Source: Sva-07 sp964651825 (GTDB lineage: Bacteria; Actinomycetota; Acidimicrobiia; Acidimicrobiales; Ilumatobacteraceae). From it: DNA of 64,000 bases. Made by a program: the position numbers and the translations under genes. The number at the start of each line of letters is the position of its first letter. The stretch's first letter is position 1. Location: contig CAZYWK010000010.1 of NCBI GenBank assembly GCA_964651825.1, positions 3,355 to 67,354 on the forward strand, in the 5' to 3' direction. The notes under the pieces are model-generated. The model was not told the DNA's origin. It saw only the letters and a list, made by a program, of their open reading frames with translations, and made no database searches. Below are positions 8,087-14,429 of this stretch, in pieces.

Positions 8087-9766
8087 TCACGTCAGCACCT
8101 TGGCGAGGCGGAGGGTGCGGGCGGCATCGGGGTCGGCGAGGGCCTGCACGGCGAGGTCGAAGTCGGGCAGGCTGAGCACGTCGCCGTCGTCGCCGATCAT
8201 CACGAACCGGTCGAGCTGGCGCAGGAACGTGCGGTCGTGGCTCACCGCGATCACCGTGCCGACGAAGCGATCGAGGGCGCGCTCCAGTGCGATCGCCGAG
8301 TCGACGTCGAGGTTGTCGGTCGGCTCGTCGAGCAGCAACACGTTGTGCCCGGCGAGCTCGAGGGTGAGGATCTCGAGGCGCGCCTTCTGCCCACCCGACA
8401 ACGTCTGGTGCTCCTGGCGCGCCGCCTCGGCCAACCCGTAGCGGCCGAGCGCCGCCATCGACCGCTCGAAGGTGTGGGCCAGCGGCTCGATCACCTCCAG
8501 GCAGGTCGTGCCGGCGAACTCGGGCCGGTCGTTGACCTGGGTGAACATCCCGACCGAGGTTCGCGGCCCGAAGTTGATCGTCCCGTCGAAGCCCGACACG
8601 CCGGCGAGGGCATTCATCAGGTGCGTCTTGCCGGTGCCGTTGGGGCCGATCAGGCCGACGCGCTCGCCGAAGTACACCTCGTCGCTGAACGGGAAGAACA
8701 GGTCGTCGACGCTCACGTCGATCAGCTGGACGACCCGGCGCGCCGAGTCGGCGCCGCGCAGGCCGACGTTGATCTGCTGGTCGGGCACCGGCGGCGGAGG
8801 CGGCCCGGCGGCGACGAACTTCTCCCATCGCGTCTCGGCGGCGTTGGCCTTCGACGCGTTCTTGAAGTTCACCGCGGCGCGCTGCTTCATGATCTTCATG
8901 TGGCGGAACAGGCGGCGCTCCTCGTCCTTCCACCGCTCCAACGCGTCGCCGAGCCGCGCCTGGCGGTCGGCACGCGCCTGCGGGAACGTCGCGAACGATC
9001 CGCCGTGCACCCAGGCACCCGACCCCTCGATGGCGATCACCTTCGTCGCCACCGCTTCGAGCACGGCCCGGTCGTGGCTGACCATGAGCACGGTCGAGCG
9101 GGTGGCGCGCAGTTGCTCCTCCAACCACCAGCGGGTGGGGATGTCGAGGTAGTTGTCGGGCTCGTCGAGCAGCAGCACATCGGCGCCCGAGTTGAGCACG
9201 AGGTCGAGCACCAGCCGCTTGCGCTCACCGCCCGACAGTTCGCCGACGCGGCGGGTGCCGACGTCGTCGACCGGCGACTTCACCACCCGCTGCACCGCCG
9301 AGGCCCACTGCGCCTCGAGCTCGTAGCCGCCGAGGTCGCCCCACGTCGTCACCGCCTCGGCGTAGGCCATCCCGGGCTCGACCGCGGGCGCGCGGTGTTC
9401 GTTCGGGGACGGGGCCGGAACGAACGGGGTCGTGCCCGTGAGGGCGTGTTCGGCGGCGACCAGGGTGCGGCCGGCGGCTCGCAGCGCTGGTGGGGCGACC
9501 TCGATCAGCAGCTCCCTGAGCGTCGCGTCGGGGGACGCCATGCCGGCGTCCTGCGTCATCGTGAGGACGGTGCCGCCGAGGGCGAACTCGCCGGCGTCGG
9601 GCTGGAGCTCGCCCGCCAGGATGCGCAGGATCGTGCTCTTGCCGACCCCGTTGACCCCGACGAGCACCGCCCGCTCGCCGGGCGACACCGTGAAGCTGAC
9701 GTCGAAGAACAACGAGTCGCGCCCGGGCGGTGCGTACTCGAGTTCCGACACCACGATTGTGCTCAC
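8087..9766 (-). CDS. ABC-F family ATP-binding protein
   Basis: A 559-residue protein with two ABC ATPase domains and no membrane segment. The first domain has GVNGVGKST at residues 37-45 and LSGGERKRL near 178. The second has GPNGTGKTH near 370 and LSGGQKARL near 453, each followed by LLLDEP. A basic helical linker (about residues 260-310) joins them. ABC-F proteins act on the ribosome, relieving stalled translation or giving antibiotic protection; this one is closest in layout to the housekeeping group. Residues about 112-121 (TPFVPAPSPN) are encoded by a copy of an intergenic GC-rich repeat (9405-9431), apparently an in-frame insertion in a surface loop. The start is GTG. Confidence 0.92.
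   Translation of the reverse strand: MSTIVVSELEYAPPGRDSLFFDVSFTVSPGERAVLVGVNGVGKSTILRILAGELQPDAGEFALGGTVLTMTQDAGMASPDATLRELLIEVAPPALRAAGRTLVAAEHALTGTTPFVPAPSPNEHRAPAVEPGMAYAEAVTTWGDLGGYELEAQWASAVQRVVKSPVDDVGTRRVGELSGGERKRLVLDLVLNSGADVLLLDEPDNYLDIPTRWWLEEQLRATRSTVLMVSHDRAVLEAVATKVIAIEGSGAWVHGGSFATFPQARADRQARLGDALERWKDEERRLFRHMKIMKQRAAVNFKNASKANAAETRWEKFVAAGPPPPPVPDQQINVGLRGADSARRVVQLIDVSVDDLFFPFSDEVYFGERVGLIGPNGTGKTHLMNALAGVSGFDGTINFGPRTSVGMFTQVNDRPEFAGTTCLEVIEPLAHTFERSMAALGRYGLAEAARQEHQTLSGGQKARLEILTLELAGHNVLLLDEPTDNLDVDSAIALERALDRFVGTVIAVSHDRTFLRQLDRFVMIGDDGDVLSLPDFDLAVQALADPDAARTLRLAKVLT
9405..9431. repeat. GGGGACGGGGCCGGA element, copy 1 (inside ABC-F gene)
   Basis: GGGGACGGGGCCGGA followed by GAACGGGGTC. 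The same arrangement recurs at 11968-11993 and 17113-17139. Here it is within coding sequence and keeps the frame open. Confidence 0.55.
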
Positions 9767-9791
9767 GGCGACAGACTCGCAGACCGGCGGT

Positions 9792-10052
9792 TCACTCGGA
9801 GGCGGCGATTTCGGCGTCGAGGCGCTTGACCAGCGTCTTGGTCGCCACCGCTCGGTAGCTCTCCTCCACGAAGTCGAGCAACACCTCGCGTTCGCCCTCC
9901 GGCACGTTGGCGACGTACACCGTCACCCACCCGTGCTTGCCCAGGCCGTACCCCGGCAGGATCGAACCCGGATACGAGAGGGCATGGTCACGGGACTCGG
10001 GCAGCTTGACGGTGATGCCGGGGTCGTCCGCATCGGGGCCGCTGGCCAGCAC
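9792..10052 (-). CDS. MmcQ/YjbR-like protein, probably missing its N-terminus
   Basis: The 86 residues match the C-terminal two thirds of the YjbR/MmcQ double-wing fold: ITVKLPESRDHALSYPG, then YGLGKHGWVTVYV, and the closing helix YRAVATKTLVKRLDAE. Full-length members have about 115-125 residues with an N-terminal LPGV-type helix and a WG strand. No start codon lies upstream in this frame. A plausible N-terminal piece (LRLPAGRTGGDTVGW, reading through 10060-10130) is found in another frame. The gene may therefore be frameshifted, either truly or by sequencing error. The start shown is GTG. It is 25 bp downstream of nothing on its strand and divergent from the monooxygenase. Function is unknown; some relatives bind DNA. 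Confidence 0.6.
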   Translation of the reverse strand: MLASGPDADDPGITVKLPESRDHALSYPGSILPGYGLGKHGWVTVYVANVPEGEREVLLDFVEESYRAVATKTLVKRLDAEIAASE

Positions 10053-10156
10053 CCCGCCAGCCCACCGTGTCGCCGCCCGTCCTTCCAGCCGGCAGCCGCA
10101 GCTCCGATGTCCGATCCGATCCGTCGGGGCGGGCGGCGAGCTGACAATCTCGCGGC

Positions 10157-11938
10157 GTGGGGAACGACACGATCGACCGGGATGCGCTGCGGGCCAAGTA
10201 CGCCGAAGAGCGCGCCAAGCGCCTGCGGCCCGACGGCAACAACCAGTACGTCGAGGTGACGGGGCAGTTCGCCCACTACGTCGACGACATCTACACGCCG
10301 CCGGTCGAGCGTGAGCCGCTCCGTGACGAGGTCACGGTCGCGTTCATCGGTGGCGGGTTCGCCGGTCTGGTCACCGGCGCCCGGCTGAAGCAGGCCGGTA
10401 TCGACGACGTGCGCATCATCGAGAAGGGCGGCGACTTCGGAGGCACGTGGTACTGGAACCGCTACCCGGGCGCACAGTGCGACACGGCGGCGTTCATCTA
10501 CCTCCCGCTGCTGGAGGAGACCGGCCACATGCCGACCGAGAAGTACACGCACGCGCCGGAGATCCTCGAGCACTGCCAGCGCATCGCCAAGCACTTCGAC
10601 CTCTACGACAACGCCGCACTGTCCACCGAGGTGCAGTCGGTCGAGTGGGAGCAGGACAGCCACCGCTGGGTCATCCGCACCAACCGCGGCGACGAGATGC
10701 GGGCGAAGTACCTGGCGATGGGCACCGGCCCGCTCCACCGGCCGAAGCTGCCGGGCATCCCGGGCATCGAGACGTACGCCGGGCACAGCTTCCACACCAG
10801 CCGGTGGGACTACGGCTACACCGGCGGCGATCCCGCGGGCGCGCCGATGGACAGGCTGGCCGGCAAGCGCGTCGGCATCATCGGCACCGGTGCGACCGCC
10901 GTTCAATGCGTGCCGCACCTCGCCCGCGCCGCCGGCGAGCTGTTCGTGTTCCAGCGCACCCCGTCGTCGGTCGACACCCGCAACAACCAGCCGACCGATC
11001 CCGAGTGGTTCGCCACGCTCCAGCCCGGTTGGCAGGAGGAGTGGCTGATGAACTTCACCACCCTCCAGACCGGTGGCTTCGCCGACGAGGACCTCGTGAA
11101 GGACGGTTGGACCGACATCTCCCAGCGCATCCGCGACAAGGCCATCGCCAACGGCGACTTCAGCCCGGAGGGGATGCTGAAGGCGTACCACGACAGCGAC
11201 GACGAGAAGATGGAGGAGATCCGCGCCCGCGTCGACGCGATCGTCGGCGACGGCGGCACGGCAGCTGCACTCAAGGCGTGGTACCGCCAGCTGTGCAAGC
11301 GGCCGTGCTTCCACGACGAGTACCTCCAGTCGTTCAACCGGCCCAACGTGCACCTGATCGACACCGACGGCAAGGGGGTCGAGCGGATCGACGAGACCGG
11401 CGTGTGGGTGCGCGGCGAGCACTTCGAGCTCGACTGCATCGTCTACGCGTCCGGCTTCGAGGTGGGCACGCCACTCGAACGGCGCACGGGCTTCGATCCG
11501 GTCGGGCGTGACGGGCTGAAGCTGTCGGAGTACTGGGCGAGCGGGATGCGCACGCTGCACGGTCTCCACGCCCGGAACTTTCCGAACCTGTTCGTGATCG
11601 GCCCGGCGCAGGGCGCCAACCTGATCTCCAACGTGCCCCACAACCTGACCGAGGCCGCTACGACGCTCGGTGCCATCCTGGCCCACGCCGAGGAGGTCGG
11701 CGCCGAGGAGGTCGAGGTCACCGCCGAGGCCGAGGACGCGTGGGTGACGCTGCTCCTCAACGGCGGCCGGCGGTTCGGTGCCGACCCGACGTGCACGCCC
11801 GGGTACTACAACAACGAGGGCGGCGAGATCTCCGAGGGCCTCCTCGGCCTCGGCTACCCCGACGGCCCCGTCGCCTACTTCAACCACATCAAGGCCTGGC
11901 GCGACACCGGCGACTTCGACGGCCTCGAGTTCCGCTGA
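10157..11938 (+). CDS. Type I Baeyer-Villiger monooxygenase / flavin-containing monooxygenase
   Basis: A 593-residue FAD- and NADPH-dependent monooxygenase. The FAD Rossmann motif is FIGGGFAGL near residue 62, followed by GGTWYWNRYPGAQCD, which is typical of cyclohexanone monooxygenase-like enzymes. The BVMO fingerprint reads YAGHSFHTSRWD near residue 207 (F-x-G-x3-H-x3-W-[PD], with Tyr for Phe). The NADPH site GIIGTGATAVQ is near residue 242. Such enzymes insert oxygen next to a ketone to give an ester or lactone; many actinobacterial paralogues act on steroids, terpenoids or cyclic ketones. The start GTG is 8 nt behind a GACAAT hexamer. The 3' end runs into an 18-bp tandem duplication. Confidence 0.92.
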   Translation: MGNDTIDRDALRAKYAEERAKRLRPDGNNQYVEVTGQFAHYVDDIYTPPVEREPLRDEVTVAFIGGGFAGLVTGARLKQAGIDDVRIIEKGGDFGGTWYWNRYPGAQCDTAAFIYLPLLEETGHMPTEKYTHAPEILEHCQRIAKHFDLYDNAALSTEVQSVEWEQDSHRWVIRTNRGDEMRAKYLAMGTGPLHRPKLPGIPGIETYAGHSFHTSRWDYGYTGGDPAGAPMDRLAGKRVGIIGTGATAVQCVPHLARAAGELFVFQRTPSSVDTRNNQPTDPEWFATLQPGWQEEWLMNFTTLQTGGFADEDLVKDGWTDISQRIRDKAIANGDFSPEGMLKAYHDSDDEKMEEIRARVDAIVGDGGTAAALKAWYRQLCKRPCFHDEYLQSFNRPNVHLIDTDGKGVERIDETGVWVRGEHFELDCIVYASGFEVGTPLERRTGFDPVGRDGLKLSEYWASGMRTLHGLHARNFPNLFVIGPAQGANLISNVPHNLTEAATTLGAILAHAEEVGAEEVEVTAEAEDAWVTLLLNGGRRFGADPTCTPGYYNNEGGEISEGLLGLGYPDGPVAYFNHIKAWRDTGDFDGLEFR

Positions 11939-11965
11939 CCCCGTGCGTTCCGCTGACCCCGTGCG
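11930..11965. repeat. 18-bp perfect tandem duplication across a stop codon
   Basis: TTCCGCTGACCCCGTGCG occurs twice head to tail (11930-11947 and 11948-11965). The first copy includes the stop codon of the monooxygenase (TGA 11936-11938). The second copy runs into the GGGGACGGGGCCGGA element. Confidence 0.7.
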
Positions 11966-11995
11966 TTGGGGACGGGGCCGGATGAACGGGGTCAG
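11954..11995. terminator. Stem-loop between convergent genes containing GGGGACGGGGCCGGA copy 2
   Basis: TGACCCCGT (11954-11962) pairs with ACGGGGTCA (11986-11994) around a loop that is the repeat GGGGACGGGGCCGGA (11968-11982). It lies between the convergent monooxygenase and enoyl-CoA hydratase genes and could end both transcripts, though it lacks a T-tract. The hydratase stop codon is inside the right arm. Confidence 0.4.
11968..11993. repeat. GGGGACGGGGCCGGA element, copy 2
   Basis: Second copy of GGGGACGGGGCCGGA plus GAACGGGGTC, here running on into AGGTGCC, which resembles the GGGGTCAGGCACC core of the other element family. Confidence 0.55.
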
Positions 11996-12801
11996 GTGCC
12001 GGTGAAGTGGGCGGGGCGGCGTTCGAGGAACGAGGCGACGCCTTCGCGGTGGTCGTCGCTCTTGAAGCAAGCAGCGAGCGCGGCGGTGTGGCGCTCCATG
12101 TGCTCGCCGGCCGAGGCGGTGAAGCCCTCGTACACCAACGACTTGATGTGGCCGAGGCTGTGCGGCGAACCCTCGGCGATCGTCGAGGCCAGCGCGATGG
12201 CGGCCGGCACGAGGTCATCGCTCGGGATCACGTCGAGCACGTAGCCGAGGGCGAGCGCCTCACCGGCGTCGATCATCGCCCCGGTGTACAGCAGCCGCAG
12301 CGCCTGCTGGGGTCCGACGATCCGCGGGAGCAGCCACGTGCCGGCGCCGGTGTCCGGTACGAGGCCGCGGTGGACGAAGTTCCAGGCGAAGCGGGCGTTG
12401 TCGCTCGCGAGGCGGAGGTCGCATTGCGAGCTGAACTCGGCGCCCATCCCGACTGCCGGCCCGTCGATCGCGCCGATCGTCGGCTTGCGGGCCTGTGCGA
12501 TCGGCCACCAGTGATGCCGCTCCTCCTCGCCCGCCGAACCCCGTAGCCCGCGCTCGGCGCCGGGGATCGTCGCCAGGTCGGCGAGGTCGGTGCCTGCACA
12601 GAACGCTCCCGGCACGCCGGTGATCACGATCGCCACCGTGTCGGGGTCGGCGTCGGCCCGCCCCACCGTCTCGACGAACTCGAACAGCATCGCGTAGGTC
12701 ATCGCGTTGCGCTTCTCCGGCCGGTCGATCGTGATCACGCCGACCTTGCCCTCGACGTGATAGCGGATGAGCTGGCGGTTCGGATCGGTGCCGTCGGTCA
12801 T
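11992..12801 (-). CDS. Enoyl-CoA hydratase/isomerase family protein
   Basis: A 269-residue crotonase-fold protein. VGVITIDRPEKRNAMTYAM opens the fold. The first oxyanion-hole strand is PGAFCAGTDLADL, the second GPAVGMGAEFSSQCDLRLAS, and the helix carrying the active-site acid follows (FVHRGLVPDTGAGTWLLPR). The position usually holding the second catalytic Glu is Asp in PDTGAG, seen in several family branches. It acts on acyl-CoA in fatty-acid or related degradation; the exact substrate is open. ATG 12801 was chosen over a longer start at 12885, which would overlap the divergent fcl gene. TACCTT lies 6 nt before this ATG. Confidence 0.9.
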   Translation of the reverse strand: MTDGTDPNRQLIRYHVEGKVGVITIDRPEKRNAMTYAMLFEFVETVGRADADPDTVAIVITGVPGAFCAGTDLADLATIPGAERGLRGSAGEEERHHWWPIAQARKPTIGAIDGPAVGMGAEFSSQCDLRLASDNARFAWNFVHRGLVPDTGAGTWLLPRIVGPQQALRLLYTGAMIDAGEALALGYVLDVIPSDDLVPAAIALASTIAEGSPHSLGHIKSLVYEGFTASAGEHMERHTAALAACFKSDDHREGVASFLERRPAHFTGT

Positions 12802-12807
12802 CGTCCG

Positions 12808-12813
12808 AAGGTA
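12808..12813 (-). promoter_or_regulatory. Putative -10 box (TACCTT) of the enoyl-CoA hydratase gene
   Basis: TACCTT on the minus strand ends 6 nt before ATG 12801. It lies 6 bp from the divergent fcl -10 box, so the two promoters are nearly back to back. Confidence 0.42.
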
Positions 12814-12819
12814 CCCACG

Positions 12820-12825
12820 TACAAT
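12820..12825 (+). promoter_or_regulatory. Putative -10 box (TACAAT) of fcl
   Basis: TACAAT ends 8 nt before the ATG at 12834, close to the actinobacterial -10 consensus. There is no room for a Shine-Dalgarno leader downstream, so leaderless transcription is likely. Confidence 0.48.
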
Positions 12826-12833
12826 CACCGTCG

Positions 12834-13856
12834 ATGAACCCGACGACCCCGACGAACCCCGCGACCGGGATCGACCCCGACGCACCGGTCTACGTGGCGG
12901 GCCACGCGGGCCTCGTCGGCTCGGCGATCATGCGGCGGCTCGCCGCGGCCGGGTTCACGAACGTCCTCACCGCCACCCGCGGCCAGCTCGACCTGCGCGA
13001 CCAGTCGGAGGTGTCGCACTGGTTCAAGGCCAACCGGCCGCGGTACGTGTACCTCGTGGCCGGCACCGTCGGCGGCATCATGGCCAACAGCACCCGGCCG
13101 GCGGAGTTCATCTACGACAACATGATGATCCACGGCACGGTCGTCCACGCCGCCAAGGAGTACGACGTCACCAAGCTGCTCTACCTCGGCTCGTCGTGCA
13201 TCTACCCCCGCGAGGCGAACCAGCCGATCACCGAGGACGAGCTGCTCACCGGCCCGCTGGAGCCGACCAACGAGGCGTACGCGATCGCCAAGATCTCGGG
13301 CATCAAGCTGTGCCAGGCGTATCGGAAGCAGTACGGCTGCGACTTCATCTCCGCCATGCCGACCAACCTGTACGGCCCGAACGACAACTTCGACCTCACC
13401 TCCAGCCACGTCCTGCCGGCGCTGATCCGCAAGTTCCACGACGCCCGCAGCAGCGACGACAAGACGGTCGAGATCTGGGGAACCGGCTCGCCGATGCGCG
13501 AGTTCCTCCACGTCGACGACCTCGCCGACGCCTGCCTGTTCCTCATGGAGCACTACAGCGACGAGAGCCACATCAACGTCGGCACCGGCATCGACCTGCC
13601 GATCCGCGACCTCGCCGAGAAGGTCCGCGCCGCCGTGTGCCCCGACGCCACGCTGCGCTTCGACACCACCAAGCCCGACGGCACGCCCCGCAAGGTGCTC
13701 GACGTCACCAAGCTGCGCAACCTCGGCTGGAGCCCGTCGATCGATCTCGACACCGGCATCACCACCACCTACCAGTGGTTCCTCGACCAGCAAGCCGCCC
13801 ACCAGGGCCTCCGCGGCATCGACCAACCTGCAACGGTGGGGTCAGGCACCGCGTGA
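12834..13856 (+). CDS. fcl: GDP-L-fucose synthase
   Basis: A 340-residue extended short-chain dehydrogenase that converts GDP-4-keto-6-deoxymannose to GDP-L-fucose with NADPH. The nucleotide site is VAGHAGLVGSA near residue 20 and the catalytic Ser lies in GSSCIYP near residue 120. The Tyr/Lys pair is in YAIAKISGIK near residue 149, and SAMPTNLYGPNDNF follows. These are diagnostic of Fcl/WcaG. No GDP-mannose dehydratase is in the window, so the partner gene lies elsewhere. The last residues (QPATVGSGTA) are encoded by an intergenic GGGGTCAGGCACC element, so the natural C-terminus has been extended by it. Confidence 0.94.
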   Translation: MNPTTPTNPATGIDPDAPVYVAGHAGLVGSAIMRRLAAAGFTNVLTATRGQLDLRDQSEVSHWFKANRPRYVYLVAGTVGGIMANSTRPAEFIYDNMMIHGTVVHAAKEYDVTKLLYLGSSCIYPREANQPITEDELLTGPLEPTNEAYAIAKISGIKLCQAYRKQYGCDFISAMPTNLYGPNDNFDLTSSHVLPALIRKFHDARSSDDKTVEIWGTGSPMREFLHVDDLADACLFLMEHYSDESHINVGTGIDLPIRDLAEKVRAAVCPDATLRFDTTKPDGTPRKVLDVTKLRNLGWSPSIDLDTGITTTYQWFLDQQAAHQGLRGIDQPATVGSGTA

Positions 13857-13863
13857 CAGGTTG
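13824..13863. repeat. GGGGTCAGGCACC core element, copy 2
   Basis: Core at 13838-13850, flanked by CAACCTG and CAGGTTG (7-bp inverted repeat). The left arm plus CAACG matches the copy at 40464, so these two share a stem type. It overlaps the 3' end of fcl. Confidence 0.65.
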
Positions 13864-13868
13864 AGGGG

Positions 13869-14360
13869 ATGAGCGAATCCGATCCGGTGCTCGATCCAGT
13901 GCTCGACGCTGCCGCGGCGACCGGCCAGCCGTTCGAGGTGGTGACGTGCGATCCCGACCTCGCCGACACCGCCGCGTTCTGCGAGGCGTACGGCTACCGG
14001 CTCGACGAGTCGGCAAACGCGATCGTCGTGGTCGGCAAGTCCGAGCCGCGGGTGTACGCCTGCTGCCTCGTGCTCGCCTCGACCCGGCTGGACGTGAACG
14101 GTGCGGTGCGCAAGCGCTTCGGCACCCGCAAGGCGTCGTTCGCCTCCGGTGACGAGACGATCGAGATCACCGGGATGCAGATCGGTGGCGTCACGCCGTA
14201 CGGCCTCCCCGCGGAGCTTCCGATCTGGATCGACGCCGCGGTCATGAGCTGCGACCAGGTGATCGTCGGCGGCGGGTCCCGCGACCGCAAGCTGCTCGTG
14301 CCACCCGCCTCCCTCGCCGCGCTGACGAACGCCGAGGTGGTCGACGGCCTCGCCGGCTGA
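13869..14360 (+). CDS. YbaK/EbsC-family protein (aminoacyl-tRNA deacylase-like)
   Basis: A 163-residue YbaK-fold protein. The C-terminal half has IGGVTPYGLPAELPIWID, the family signature, and an IVGGGSRDRKLLVPP loop. Members hydrolyse mischarged tRNA (for example Cys-tRNA-Pro) in trans. The usual catalytic Lys is not clearly conserved: VVVGKSEPRVYACCLVLAS has a Lys near the expected place. It follows fcl by 12 bp, but the two have no obvious functional tie. The stop codon overlaps the start of a GGTGCCTGACCCC element. Confidence 0.87.
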   Translation: MSESDPVLDPVLDAAAATGQPFEVVTCDPDLADTAAFCEAYGYRLDESANAIVVVGKSEPRVYACCLVLASTRLDVNGAVRKRFGTRKASFASGDETIEITGMQIGGVTPYGLPAELPIWIDAAVMSCDQVIVGGGSRDRKLLVPPASLAALTNAEVVDGLAG

Positions 14361-14389
14361 AACGTTCGGTGCCTGACCCCAGGCGTTTC
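14359..14389. repeat. GGTGCCTGACCCC core element, copy 3
   Basis: Core at 14368-14380 in the opposite direction to copies 1, 2 and 6, between GAAACG and CGTTTC (6-bp perfect stem). The stem differs from the other copies. Confidence 0.6.
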
Positions 14390-14429
14390 GGATGTTCCGC
14401 TCTGGCGATGAGCGCGCCCACGTTGGGGG

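Noticed and set aside
7565..9829. Plus-strand open frame of 754 codons
   Set aside because: Antisense to the ABC-F and methyltransferase genes, whose motifs are complete; the plus-strand product is Arg/His/Glu-rich without motifs.
9923..12070. Minus-strand open frame of 715 codons
   Set aside because: Antisense to the Baeyer-Villiger monooxygenase, which has all its fingerprints.
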